DNA from: JBOEGW01 sp050633625 | GTDB lineage: Bacteria > Pseudomonadota > Alphaproteobacteria > Rhodobacterales > Rhodobacteraceae | Reading direction: 5' to 3' | Assembly (NCBI GenBank): GCA_050633625.1 | Contig: JBOEGW010000006.1 | Coordinates: 62,001 to 126,000, forward strand | DNA length: 64,000 nucleotides | In this document: piece after piece, positions 8,308 to 17,129 of the stretch | Layout of the letters: every line of letters begins with the position of its first letter | How positions within the stretch are numbered: position 1 is the first letter of the stretch | The notes under the pieces: model-generated | The model's database searches: none | What the model was told of the DNA's origin: nothing | Seen by the model: only the letters and a program-made list of their open reading frames with translations | Made by a program: the position numbers and the translations under genes

Positions 8308-9936
8308 ATGGCACGCGCACTCTTGGCCCGTTTTGCCGAACAGCTCCAAACCGCTGACCTGCGACTGGCACCGACCGAAAAGCTCACGCCGACGCGGCTG
8401 CGCATCGAAGTGTTGTCGGGTTTGACTGTGGCGCTCGCGCTTGTCCCTGAGGCCGTGGCCTTTGCCTTTGTCGCCGGGGTGAACCCGCTTGTTGGCCTGT
8501 ATGCGGCGTTCATGGTGGGGCTTGTGACGGCATTGATCGGCGGGCGGCCCGGCATGATTTCGGGGGCCACGGGCGCGCTTGCGGTTGTGATGGTGGCGCT
8601 GGTTGCGGATCACGGGGTCGAGTACCTGTTTGCGACAGTGGTTTTGATGGGGATTATCCAGGTGATTGCGGGGGTGATGCACTGGGGCAAGTTTATCCGC
8701 CTTGTGCCGCATCCTGTGATGTTGGGCTTTGTGAACGGGCTGGCCATCGTGATTTTCCTCGCGCAAATGTCGCAATTCAAAGTGCCGGGCACTGTCGAGG
8801 CGGCGGGACATGGCGCCGGGGGCGGCGAGTGGTTGTCGGGCATGGCGATGGTGACGATGTTGGGGCTTGTGGCGCTGACGATGGCGGTGATTTGGGTGAT
8901 GCCCAAGATCACCAAAGTGATCCCTGCGCCGCTTGCGGGCATCGCTGTTGTGGCGGCTGTGGTCATCGGGTTTGGCGTGGATGTACCGCGCGTGGGCGAT
9001 ATGGCGGCGATCAAAGGCGGCTTTCCTCCGTTCCACATTCCCATGGTGCCTTTTGACCTTGAGACCTTCAAAATCATTCTTCCCTACGCGGTTATTCTGG
9101 CGGCGATTGGCTTGATTGAGAGCCTGCTCACCCTCAATCTGGTGGGCGATATGACGGGGCAACGCGGCGGGGCATCGCAAGAATGTATCGCGCAAGGCAG
9201 CGCCAATATCATCACCGGGTTCTTTGGGGGCATGGGCGGGTGTGCGATGATCGGTCAATCCATGATCAACGTGAAATCCGGCGGGCGTACGCGGGTGGCG
9301 GGCATCGCTGCCGCATTGTTTTTATTGTCATTTATCCTCTTTGCCAGCTCCCTGATTGAGCTGATCCCACTGGCGGCTTTGGTGGGTGTGATGTTCATGG
9401 TTGTGATCGGCACCTTTGCTTGGAACTCGATCAAAATCCTCACGCGGGTGCCAAAAATCGACGCTTTTGTCATCCTGCTCGTGACGGTTGTGACAGTTTA
9501 TGAAGATCTCGCCGTGGCGGTTGTGGTCGGGGTGATCGTTTCTGCGCTGGCCTATGCTTGGCAAAACGCGACCCGCATCCACGCCAAAACCTATGAAACC
9601 CCGGAAGGCGCGAAAGTCTACCAAGTGCAGGGGCCGTTGTTTTTCGGGTCGGCTGATGGGTTTGTCGAGCTTTTTGATCCTGAAAATGATCCTTTGTCGG
9701 TGATTGTCGATTTCGCTGACAGTCGCGTGGCCGATCAATCTGCGCTGCAAGCGGTTGAGGCGGTGGCGGCCAAATATGAGGCCGCAGGCAAGGCGATTCA
9801 GTTGCGGCATCTGACGCGCGATTGCCACCAATTGCTGACCAAAGCGGGCCACCTTGTCGTCAATAGCGACGATGACCCGGACTATCAGGTCGCTGTGGAT
9901 TATTCCGTGCGCACTGGGATTTTGGGCGGGCATTAA
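8308..9936 (+). CDS. SulP family inorganic anion transporter with STAS domain
   Basis: A 542-residue protein. Residues about 30-420 form the SLC26/SulP membrane core with many hydrophobic segments and family motifs such as ALALVPEAVAFAFVAGV and VGLYAAFMVGL. Residues about 430-540 form a cytoplasmic STAS domain (VYQVQGPLFFGSADGFVELF, then DFADSRVADQSALQAV). Substrates in the family are sulfate, bicarbonate or dicarboxylates; the SLC26dg/BicA-like layout does not decide between them. It is monocistronic and converges on the DUF4260 gene eight bases away. Confidence 0.92.
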   Translation: MARALLARFAEQLQTADLRLAPTEKLTPTRLRIEVLSGLTVALALVPEAVAFAFVAGVNPLVGLYAAFMVGLVTALIGGRPGMISGATGALAVVMVALVADHGVEYLFATVVLMGIIQVIAGVMHWGKFIRLVPHPVMLGFVNGLAIVIFLAQMSQFKVPGTVEAAGHGAGGGEWLSGMAMVTMLGLVALTMAVIWVMPKITKVIPAPLAGIAVVAAVVIGFGVDVPRVGDMAAIKGGFPPFHIPMVPFDLETFKIILPYAVILAAIGLIESLLTLNLVGDMTGQRGGASQECIAQGSANIITGFFGGMGGCAMIGQSMINVKSGGRTRVAGIAAALFLLSFILFASSLIELIPLAALVGVMFMVVIGTFAWNSIKILTRVPKIDAFVILLVTVVTVYEDLAVAVVVGVIVSALAYAWQNATRIHAKTYETPEGAKVYQVQGPLFFGSADGFVELFDPENDPLSVIVDFADSRVADQSALQAVEAVAAKYEAAGKAIQLRHLTRDCHQLLTKAGHLVVNSDDDPDYQVAVDYSVRTGILGGH

Positions 9937-9944
9937 GCGGGCTG

Positions 9945-10340
9945 TCAGGAAAAGCTCAGGTGCGTGCGCTTGAAGCTCTGCCAGCTCTTGAACCCGTATC
10001 CGAAGGCGCGATCCACGGCGATATGGCACCACCAAATCGCGCCAAACGCCACGATCAAATCCGATTGCGTAAGCCAGCCAAATCCGAGGAGCATGGCGGC
10101 GCCGACATAGCTATGCACGATATTATAGCACAGCGCGCCAAGGCGATTGTTGCGCAAATAGCCAAGCGCTGAGAGATCTGGCGCAAGGATCAGGAGCGCG
10201 AAAAGCCACCAGCTTTGATCGGTGATCACGAAAAGGCAAAGCCCGAGCGCGATATTCGCAATGCCGTCTGCGCGCAGGAGCAGGAGTTGGTGTGTTTCAA
10301 GGGGCAAACGGTGTTGCGGGGCTTTATGCGTCTCGGTCAT
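9945..10340 (-). CDS. DUF4260 family small membrane protein
   Basis: A 131-residue protein with about four hydrophobic segments. The conserved pattern is LAPDLSALGYLRNNRLGALCYNIVHSY near residues 52-78, followed by WWCHIAVDRAFGYGFKSWQSFKRTHL at the C-terminus. That matches DUF4260, whose function is unknown. The two His-containing membrane motifs (NIVHSY and CHIAVDRA) are the invariant part of the family. It stands alone, in convergent orientation with the SulP gene. Confidence 0.8.
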   Translation of the reverse strand: MTETHKAPQHRLPLETHQLLLLRADGIANIALGLCLFVITDQSWWLFALLILAPDLSALGYLRNNRLGALCYNIVHSYVGAAMLLGFGWLTQSDLIVAFGAIWWCHIAVDRAFGYGFKSWQSFKRTHLSFS

Positions 10341-10436
10341 GTGAAGGTCTCCCTGTAGGTGCTACATGGTTTTCCCTCATTCTGTTATGTTTGGATATTC
10401 GCTAAATACGTCTATACGCCATTCATTTTTGAATAG

Positions 10437-11042
10437 TTAGTCGTCCGGGCGGCTCAATTCAAAGGCTTCGCGCACCACCGTGTAATCGCGGTAGCCAAGG
10501 CGCGACAGAAGCCCGAATTGCGTGACATCGAATTTGCCGTTGACCAAGCAGTCATCGCGGATGTGCACGCCAACGACCTCGCCAAAGACAACGTAGTTAT
10601 GCGCGCCTTTTGACTCGACGATCTGCGTCATTCGGCATTCCAGCGAGGCGGGGGCAGAGAGCACGCGCGGCGCATTGATTTCGCTGCACGCGCCTTTGGG
10701 CACCTGGGCGGCGGCGAATTCATCCTGGCCTGCGGGCAAGGTTTCGGAGGAGGCGTTCATCACATTTTGCGCGCTGGCTTCGACAAGGTTCACACAAAAA
10801 ACACCGGTCTCCTCAATGTTGCTCAGGCTGTCTTTGCCTTTGGTGCGGTCCGGTTTGTGGCCGGTCGAGGCGAACATGACTTGCGGAGGCACATAGGCGA
10901 TGCCGTTGAAAAACGAGTAGGGCGCAAGGTTATCATGGCCCATTGCGTCGCGCGTCGAGACCCAGGCGATGGGGCGCGGTGCGATCATGGCGTTGAACGG
11001 ATTGTGGGGCAGGCCATGGCCATCGGCGGGGCGATAAAACAT
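10437..11042 (-). CDS. Flavin reductase family protein
   Basis: A 201-residue protein of the FMN-binding flavin reductase-like fold (DIM6/NTAB). It shows NPFNAMIAPRPIAWVST near residues 14-30 and LAPYSFFNGIAYVPPQVMFAS, which form the FMN phosphate and isoalloxazine site. Such proteins reduce flavin with NAD(P)H for a partner oxygenase or act as FMN-binding proteins. No monooxygenase gene is adjacent, so the partner is unknown. Stop TAA; divergent from the following GNAT gene. Confidence 0.87.
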   Translation of the reverse strand: MFYRPADGHGLPHNPFNAMIAPRPIAWVSTRDAMGHDNLAPYSFFNGIAYVPPQVMFASTGHKPDRTKGKDSLSNIEETGVFCVNLVEASAQNVMNASSETLPAGQDEFAAAQVPKGACSEINAPRVLSAPASLECRMTQIVESKGAHNYVVFGEVVGVHIRDDCLVNGKFDVTQFGLLSRLGYRDYTVVREAFELSRPDD

Positions 11043-11085
11043 CTACGAACTCCTTTGGATCACCCCTTGCTAGCGCGCTGGGACG

Positions 11086-11664
11086 ATGATGTTAAGCGTT
11101 GGCTTCCAAGCGGGCGCGCAAGGTGCGATAAGCAAAGGGAAACTTCTGTGTGCGCGCGAAAGGAGCGGCCCTCTGTACAGCTTGCTTGAGGAAACGCCTA
11201 CCGATTGGTGGGAGGTCGAAGCCCTTTACGATTTGTGCTTCGCGCCGGGCCGGGAGGCGCTGTCATCCTATCGGTTGCGCGATGGGGTGGCGCGGATTTC
11301 TGCGCTGTCATTGGTGGCGCGGGACGCGGAGGGCGTTTTGGCTGGGGCCATCCGCTATTGGCCTGTGCAGATCGGCGTCCATGCGGCTTTGCTGCTTGGC
11401 CCGGTGGCGGTGCACCCTACGCGCCAAGGCGAGGGGCTGGGCGGGTTGCTCATCCGCGAAAGCCTGCGTTGTGCGCGGGGGCTTGGCTGGGACCGGGTGA
11501 TGTTGGTGGGCGACGCCCCCTATTATTCCCGGTTTGGCTTTGAGCCACTTTCAGGCATTGATATGCCCCCGCCAACCAATCCTGATCGCGTGTTGGGGCT
11601 GGCGCTGCATAAGGGGGCGTGGCGCGGGGTTTCAGGGCCTGTAACGCGGGCGCGCAAGTCGTGA
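11086..11664 (+). CDS. GNAT family N-acetyltransferase (YhbS-like)
   Basis: A 192-residue acetyltransferase. The acetyl-CoA loop is VAVHPTRQGEGLGGLLIRESL near residues 106-126, followed by VMLVGDAPYYSRFGFEPL, characteristic of the YhbS group. The true start is uncertain: the first 30 residues (from the ATG at 11086) are not family-like, and a TTG at 11182 just before EETPTDWWEVE, preceded by AGGAG, would fit the usual N-terminus. The 3' end overlaps the convergent small membrane-protein gene by 33 bases. Confidence 0.82.
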   Translation: MMLSVGFQAGAQGAISKGKLLCARERSGPLYSLLEETPTDWWEVEALYDLCFAPGREALSSYRLRDGVARISALSLVARDAEGVLAGAIRYWPVQIGVHAALLLGPVAVHPTRQGEGLGGLLIRESLRCARGLGWDRVMLVGDAPYYSRFGFEPLSGIDMPPPTNPDRVLGLALHKGAWRGVSGPVTRARKS

Positions 11665-11859
11665 CGGCCTGTCAAAATCGGATCGGATGAGGTTGAGCAC
11701 CGGACCCAAGAACCACAACACCGTCAAAGTGGTCGTCGCGGCCAAGGCAAACAGCGCATAGCCCAGCAGCAAAGCCGCCCAACCACCGGCGCCCGAAAAC
11801 ACGGCCGCCGCGCTCAAGGTGCCCAGGAACACGCCCGAAAAAACATAAGCTGGAATCAT
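11632..11859 (-). CDS. Small two-helix membrane protein, unknown
   Basis: A 75-residue protein starting MIPAYVFSGVFLGTLSAAA with two hydrophobic stretches (about 4-25 and 30-58) and a basic tail rich in Arg. I do not recognise a family. The ATG at 11859 is chosen because AGGAGAC lies seven bases upstream and because an upstream extension is not hydrophobic. The ribosome site sits inside a 9-bp inverted repeat (see 11865-11890). It lies 70 bases after ptsP on the same strand and could be cotranscribed with it. Confidence 0.6.
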   Translation of the reverse strand: MIPAYVFSGVFLGTLSAAAVFSGAGGWAALLLGYALFALAATTTLTVLWFLGPVLNLIRSDFDRPSRLARPRYRP

Positions 11860-11864
11860 GATGT

Positions 11865-11890
11865 CTCCTCTCAAGTTGTTGTGAGAGGAG
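11865..11890 (-). promoter_or_regulatory. Hairpin that covers the ribosome-binding site
   Basis: A perfect 9-bp inverted repeat CTCCTCTCA / TGAGAGGAG (11865-11873 and 11882-11890) surrounds an 8-nt loop. On the minus-strand mRNA the 3' arm is TGAGAGGAG, the Shine-Dalgarno of the small membrane protein. The folded form would hide it. It could be an RNA switch, or a weak terminator for ptsP without a U-run. Confidence 0.55.
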
Positions 11891-11931
11891 CCTGCGGCAT
11901 CACCCGTTACCAAAAGGCTAAGCCGCACGCA

Positions 11932-14178
11932 TTAATCGACAGGCTTATACAAATGTTCCAACACCGGCCCGCGCACCGATTGCGCCCCGCTGGCGCGTGC
12001 TTCGTCAATGACGCCGCGCAGAACCGATAAATCCGTGCGCCGCACGAGGTGTTTGACAGGGCCAATTGAGGCGGCGCGCATCGAAAGCGTGTCGATCCCA
12101 AGCGCGGCAAAACACAGCGCTTCAATCGGGCGCCCTGCGTCCTCACCGCAAAACGAGAGCGGCGTGTTGGACGCGCGACAGCGCTTCACAACCACCTCAA
12201 GGAAATTCAGGAAAGACACATTGAGCGTGTCATAACGCCTGCGCACCCGCTCATTCTCGCGATCTGCTGCAAAGAAAAACTGTTTGAGGTCATTGCCGCC
12301 AATGGAGATGAAATCGGTCTCCTGATAGAACTGATCGGGCGCATAGGCGAGCGATGGCGTTTCCAACATGGCCCCGATCTTGAGGGTCTTTGGCAGCGGG
12401 TTTCCCATGCGTCGTTCCCGCGCAAGCTCATCCATAACCAGCTGTTTTGCATCTCGAAATTCGTCGTACTGCGCCACAAATGGGAACATGACATGAAGGT
12501 CGCGCCCGGCGGCAGCGCGGATCAAGGCCTGGCTTTGCATGCGCATCACGCCGGGTTTGTCGAGCGCCACACGGATCGCGCGCCATCCAAGCGCGGGGTT
12601 TGGCTCCTCGGCCGCCTTCATATAGGGGAGCACCTTGTCAGAGCCGATATCCAAGGTGCGAAACGTGACAGGCTGTCCCTTGGCTGCGTCCAGCACCCGC
12701 GAGTAGAGCTTTGCAAGCTCCATTCGCCCCGGCATTTTGGTGCGGATCAAAAATTGCAGCTCGGTGCGAAACAGCCCAACGCCCTCGGCGCCAGACCCGT
12801 CAAGAGAGGGCAAATCGGCCATAAGCCCGGCGTTCATTTTGAGCGAAATCTTTGTGCCATCCCGGCTTATGGCGGGCTTATCAATAAGGCCTTTGTAGCG
12901 TTCCTGCTGCGCGGCCTCCATCGCCATTTTGTCGCGAAACGCTGCCTTGACGCTGTCTTCGGGGCGCAAATGGACCACGCCTTGTTCGCCGTCCACGATC
13001 ACCTCGTCGCCATTGAGCGCTTCGGTAATGACGCCCTTTGCGTTGACCACAAGCGGGATTGCCAGCGCGCGGGCCACGATGGCCGCATGAGAAGCCACAG
13101 AGCCTTCCACAAGGATCACGCCGCGCAGTTTGTTGCCATAGGCCAGCAGTTCGCCGGGTCCAATATTGCGCGCCACCAGAATTGGATCATCGGGCATTTC
13201 CGCGCCGGTTTCTGCGCCCTGTCCGGTGAGGATTCGCAGCAACCGATTGGAGAGATCATCAAGGTCGTGAAGCCGTTCGCGCAGATAGGCGTCAGGCACC
13301 TGTGCCATGCGTGTGCGCGCGGAACTTTGTTCTTTCTCAACAGCGGCTTCCGCTGACAAGCCCCGGCCAATATCGTCTTCCATCCGGCGCATCCAGCCTT
13401 TGGAATTGGCAAACATGCGGTAGGCTTCGAGCACCTGCATTTGGTCTTTGTCAGCTGTGCGTGCGGTGGCCAAAAGCTCGTCCACGGAAATGCGCAACTC
13501 ATCGACAGCATCATGCAGGCGGCGGGTTTCTTCCACCGGATCATCCGCGATGGGGTTGGTGACAACGACGCGCGGCTCATGCAGCCAAACGCGCCCCTGC
13601 GCCGTGCCTTCCTGGCCCACCGAGCCACGAAACATGGCCGGTCTTTGGTGCAGCGCCATGAGGGCCGCGCCCTCGCCAATGAAGGCGCCAAGTTCGGTCA
13701 TTTCCGCAAGCACCATGGCCACGACTTCCATGCCATAGACCTCATCGCCCGAAAAGGCGCGCGCTTCTTTGGATTGGACCACCAAAACGCCAAGCGTTTC
13801 GCCCAGCCGTTGAACGGGTACACCGAGGAAGCTGGAATAAATTTCCTCGCCGGTTTCCGCCATATAGCGAAAGCCGATTTCTGAGGGGGCATCGGCGGAG
13901 TTGATCACCCGTTTGGTCTTGGCCACGCGGCCCACAAGCCCTTCACCCATGCGCATCCGGGTTTTGTGGACCGCTTCGGCTTTCAGGCCCTCACTGGCGC
14001 AAAGTTCCAAGGTTTCGGCATCGCGAAACAGGTAGATTGAGCACACTTCTGTGCCCATCGAGGAGGCAATGATATTGGTGATCCGGTCGAGCCGTTCTTG
14101 GCCTTCGCAGTCTTCGCCAAGCGCGTCGCGCAGGCGTCCAAGCAGCTTTCGGCTGTCACTTTCTGTCCGTTCTACCAC
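11932..14178 (-). CDS. ptsP: PEP-protein phosphotransferase, nitrogen PTS enzyme I (EI-Ntr)
   Basis: First enzyme of the regulatory nitrogen phosphotransfer chain: it takes phosphate from PEP and passes it to NPr. The 748-residue protein has a GAF domain (about 1-165), an HPr-binding/helical domain, and the phosphohistidine swivelling segment VEGSVASHAAIVARA near residues 358-372, with the active His in SHAAI. The C-terminal PEP-binding barrel shows GVGLFRTELQFLI and SFCGEDAGRP. The start is GTG at 14178. The GAF domain is the hallmark that separates PtsP from PtsI. It lies downstream of lysC after a strong terminator. Confidence 0.95.
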   Translation of the reverse strand: MVERTESDSRKLLGRLRDALGEDCEGQERLDRITNIIASSMGTEVCSIYLFRDAETLELCASEGLKAEAVHKTRMRMGEGLVGRVAKTKRVINSADAPSEIGFRYMAETGEEIYSSFLGVPVQRLGETLGVLVVQSKEARAFSGDEVYGMEVVAMVLAEMTELGAFIGEGAALMALHQRPAMFRGSVGQEGTAQGRVWLHEPRVVVTNPIADDPVEETRRLHDAVDELRISVDELLATARTADKDQMQVLEAYRMFANSKGWMRRMEDDIGRGLSAEAAVEKEQSSARTRMAQVPDAYLRERLHDLDDLSNRLLRILTGQGAETGAEMPDDPILVARNIGPGELLAYGNKLRGVILVEGSVASHAAIVARALAIPLVVNAKGVITEALNGDEVIVDGEQGVVHLRPEDSVKAAFRDKMAMEAAQQERYKGLIDKPAISRDGTKISLKMNAGLMADLPSLDGSGAEGVGLFRTELQFLIRTKMPGRMELAKLYSRVLDAAKGQPVTFRTLDIGSDKVLPYMKAAEEPNPALGWRAIRVALDKPGVMRMQSQALIRAAAGRDLHVMFPFVAQYDEFRDAKQLVMDELARERRMGNPLPKTLKIGAMLETPSLAYAPDQFYQETDFISIGGNDLKQFFFAADRENERVRRRYDTLNVSFLNFLEVVVKRCRASNTPLSFCGEDAGRPIEALCFAALGIDTLSMRAASIGPVKHLVRRTDLSVLRGVIDEARASGAQSVRGPVLEHLYKPVD

Positions 14179-14314
14179 GCTTTAACGTCCGCCCCTGTCG
14201 TCCTAACGCCCTGCGCTGGAAAATTCTTTTGTCGCGCCACCTTACAGTGTCATGGCTTGCGTTGCCAACGGCTGGTTTTCCTACGTCCGGCTCTACAGTA
14301 CGCAAACTTGCACG

Positions 14315-14345
14315 AAAAAGCCCCGCGACAAGAGGCAGCGGGGCT
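14315..14345 (-). terminator. Intrinsic terminator of lysC
   Basis: An 8-bp perfect stem AGCCCCGC / GCGGGGCT (14319-14326 and 14338-14345) has an 11-nt loop. On the minus strand it is followed directly by TTTTT. It lies between the lysC stop and ptsP. Confidence 0.88.
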
Positions 14346-14371
14346 AAATCCTAGTCAATTTTGAAACGCTG

Positions 14372-15607
14372 TTAGGCTTTGTCCAACTCGAACGCATCAT
14401 GAAGCGACTGAACCGCCAGCTCCATGTATTTGCGATCCACCAGCACGGAAATCTTGATTTCCGAAGTGGCGATGACTTTGATGTTGATCCCCTCATCAGA
14501 GAGCACTTTGAACATTTTTGCCGCCACGCCAGACTGCGACCGCATACCAATTCCGACGATCGACACCTTGGCCACGTCGGTATCTGCGATCAGCTCACCA
14601 AAGTTGATAACCCCATCCGCTTTCGCGTCATCCATCGCTTTTTGCGCCCGCGCCACTTGGTCGGTCGGGCAAGAGAAGGTCATGTCCGTGCGCCCTTCTT
14701 CAGAGATGTTTTGCACGATCATATCGACGTTGATCCCCGCATCCGCGAGCGGGCCAAAAATGGCGGCGGCGATGCCGGGGCGATCGGCCACAGAGATCAG
14801 GGTCATTTTCGCTTCATCGCGGCTGTAGGCCACGCCAGAGACAGCATTTTGTTCCATGATTTCCTCCTCGGCACAGACCAATGTGCCAGCGTTGGGGTCG
14901 TATTCTTCAAAGGATGACAAGACGCGTAGCTTGACTTTATAGCGCATCGCCAGCTCGACCGAGCGGGTTTGCAGCACTTTCGCGCCCAGCGAGGCCAGTT
15001 CGAGCATTTCTTCAAAGGCGATCTTGTCGAGTTTGCGCGCTTTGGTTTCGATGCGCGGATCGGTGGTATAGATGCCGTCCACATCGGTATAAATGTCGCA
15101 TCGTTCCGCCTCAAACGCGGCGGCAAAAGCAACTGCCGTGGTGTCTGATCCGCCGCGCCCAAGCGTGGTGATCCGGCCCTCAGGCGAGACGCCCTGAAAG
15201 CCCGCAACAACGGCAACCTTCATGCCTTCTGCGAATTTTTCCATGATATTGGTCGGCGGAATGTCTTCGATCCGGGCGGCGCCGTGGGCGGAGGTGGTTT
15301 CCACCGGCACTTGCCAGCCCTGCCAGCTGCGCGCGGGGATGTCCATTTCCTGTAGGCGCAGCGACATCAGCCCGGCTGTGACATTCTCGCCCGAGCTGAC
15401 CACAGCGTCATATTCGCGCGCGTCAAACATCGGTGAGGTCTCGTTGACCCAGCCCACAAGTTCGTTGGTTTTGCCGGACATGGCGCTGACGATGACGATC
15501 ACGTCATAGCCATTGGCCACCTCGCGCGCGACCCGCTTGGAGGCCCGCGCGATCCGGTCCAAAGTGGCGACCGAGGTGCCACCGAATTTCATTACGAGAA
15601 CGGGCAT
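14372..15607 (-). CDS. lysC: Aspartate kinase
   Basis: Phosphorylates aspartate, the first step towards lysine, threonine and methionine. The 411-residue monofunctional enzyme begins MPVLVMKFGGTSVA, with the KFGGTS nucleotide motif. It contains GRGGSDTTAVAFAAAF (about 168-183) and IYTDVDGIYTTDPR. Two C-terminal ACT domains (from about 265) are the usual feedback sites. I place the start at 15607 rather than the ATG three codons upstream because GGGAGG abuts that ATG but is nine bases from this one. hom is 20 kb away in the window. Confidence 0.96.
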   Translation of the reverse strand: MPVLVMKFGGTSVATLDRIARASKRVAREVANGYDVIVIVSAMSGKTNELVGWVNETSPMFDAREYDAVVSSGENVTAGLMSLRLQEMDIPARSWQGWQVPVETTSAHGAARIEDIPPTNIMEKFAEGMKVAVVAGFQGVSPEGRITTLGRGGSDTTAVAFAAAFEAERCDIYTDVDGIYTTDPRIETKARKLDKIAFEEMLELASLGAKVLQTRSVELAMRYKVKLRVLSSFEEYDPNAGTLVCAEEEIMEQNAVSGVAYSRDEAKMTLISVADRPGIAAAIFGPLADAGINVDMIVQNISEEGRTDMTFSCPTDQVARAQKAMDDAKADGVINFGELIADTDVAKVSIVGIGMRSQSGVAAKMFKVLSDEGINIKVIATSEIKISVLVDRKYMELAVQSLHDAFELDKA

Positions 15608-15693
15608 TTTCGCCATCCTCCCATCACAGCTTCAAGTTCTGGACCTGTTAGTCGCGCAGGGCCCAAAGGGCAAGGGGGATTGCACGTTTTGGG

Positions 15694-16506
15694 CTATTGC
15701 GCGGCCAGATCCGAGGCGGGGCGAATATGCGGGAAATGCGCGCCAAGCCAGGGGAAATACGGGATCACCTTGGCGATTTCATCGGCGTTGAGGTGTTGAT
15801 CATCCGCATGCGCATTGCTGTCGTTCAGCCCATGCACAGCACGCAAATAGTAAGGCCGCATATGGGTGACCATGAACGAGGGCTGACGCATCCCGATTTT
15901 CTTATGACTTGTCAGAAAGGGGTTTTTCTTGGCGTTTCCGGGGCCAACCAGCGCGAGGCCAAGGTTTGTATAGGGCACGTAGCGCGGCGACAGCCATTTG
16001 ATCGCGCCATTTTCTAGCCCCAGCGTATGGCCGCGCGGGAAGGACACAAAGGTATATGGCTTTTCATTATAGGGGTCGGACTGTGCCATGCGGGCGTATT
16101 TGCGCAGCATCTCCACGAAATCGACGCTCACCGCGTCATCATCATCCAGCACCACCTGCGCCACCTGTTTATCGCCATACACCCGGCCCACTGTGTTGCG
16201 AAAGATGTGCCCCGCCGAGCCTTCCGGGCGGAAAATCACCCGCGCGCGATCCTTGCCAAGTACATCTTGGCACAGCTCATTCAGGCGGGTTTGGTAGGGC
16301 TGTGGCATCAGCGTTGAGGAGAGCACCAAAATGCGGAATTTGCCGTCGGTTTGCCCGCTGAGGCTTTTGAGGGTGATCTTTTCAAATAGTTTGAGCCGTG
16401 CCTCAAGGCGGTCGGCGGCGAACAATAGATCAGGGTCCGCCGCATGGGCGGATTTCCAACCGGATTGGCCAAAGAATGAAAATCGCGTTTCAAACAGCAC
16501 ATTCAT
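15694..16506 (-). CDS. Putative rhamnosyl transferase-like glycosyltransferase
   Basis: A 270-residue protein resembling the Rhamno_transf family (PF11316). It begins with ETRFSFFGQSGWKS, contains a GT-A type acidic stretch VVLDDDDAVSVDFVEML near residues 118-134 that would bind the metal-sugar nucleotide, and ends with a His-rich segment around MVTHMRPYYLRAVHGLNDSN. It presumably transfers a sugar to a surface glycan, but donor and acceptor are unknown. No other glycan gene is adjacent. A solitary gene with 86 bases to lysC. Confidence 0.75.
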   Translation of the reverse strand: MNVLFETRFSFFGQSGWKSAHAADPDLLFAADRLEARLKLFEKITLKSLSGQTDGKFRILVLSSTLMPQPYQTRLNELCQDVLGKDRARVIFRPEGSAGHIFRNTVGRVYGDKQVAQVVLDDDDAVSVDFVEMLRKYARMAQSDPYNEKPYTFVSFPRGHTLGLENGAIKWLSPRYVPYTNLGLALVGPGNAKKNPFLTSHKKIGMRQPSFMVTHMRPYYLRAVHGLNDSNAHADDQHLNADEIAKVIPYFPWLGAHFPHIRPASDLAAQ

Positions 16507-16565
16507 AGGGGGAGATTACTCGTTTGGCCTGAAATTGCCACCGTGTTTGCGGTGGTCGTCGCGGG

Positions 16566-17063
16566 TTAATTTGTTTTGCGCGTGGGGATGAAGGGGAGGG
16601 GCATAACGGGGATGCCTTCGTCCAGTAGTTTGAGCGCCTCTTCGGGTTTGGCTTCACCGAAAATGGAGCGTTCGGGGGCTGAGCCATCATGCATCGCGCG
16701 CGCTTGGGTGGCGAATTCGAGACCAACGTAATCGCTGTTCGCCTCAATATGCTTTTTGATTTTCGCGATATCGGCCTCGGGGCCTTGCGCAGGCTCAGGC
16801 GGGGATGCCGGGTTTTGCGCTGTTGGGGCTGTTGGCGCTTGTTGCGATGTGGCCTGCATTGGTTCGGGCGTTTGGTTTGGCGCGTCGGCTTTGCGGCGCG
16901 CTGTGGTCACGCGCGGTGTCATCAATGATTTGTGCACAGCACTTGAGCCACAATCCGGGCAGGCCAAATGCCCAGCCGCTGCCAAGGACTCGAAGGCGGC
17001 GGCGTTCTGAAACCAGCTGTCAAAACCGTGGTCATTGTCACATTTGAGCGTGTAGCGGATCAT
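16566..17063 (-). CDS. DUF1178 family protein
   Basis: A 165-residue protein starting MIRYTLKCDNDHGFDSWFQNAAAFE, the invariant N-terminus of DUF1178. CPDCG at about residues 35-39, with the upstream Cys8, may bind a metal as in FmdB-type zinc ribbons. The middle (about 58-100) is a Pro/Ala/Gln-rich linker. The C-terminal helix (IKKHIEANSDYVGLEFATQARAMHDG) is conserved, as is the ending FGEAKPEEALKLLDEGIPVMPLPFIPTRKTN. Function unknown. It is encoded just after a Nudix gene on the same strand. Confidence 0.88.
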   Translation of the reverse strand: MIRYTLKCDNDHGFDSWFQNAAAFESLAAAGHLACPDCGSSAVHKSLMTPRVTTARRKADAPNQTPEPMQATSQQAPTAPTAQNPASPPEPAQGPEADIAKIKKHIEANSDYVGLEFATQARAMHDGSAPERSIFGEAKPEEALKLLDEGIPVMPLPFIPTRKTN

Positions 17064-17129
17064 TTTTTGTCCAGTGTCAGCAGGAATACAGGGCGTTTCT
17101 TGCCCTCTCTAAAGGCGATGCCCATTTTG

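Noticed and set aside
8293..9258. 321-codon open frame antisense to the SulP gene
   Set aside because: His-rich shadow of the membrane domain; no start context.
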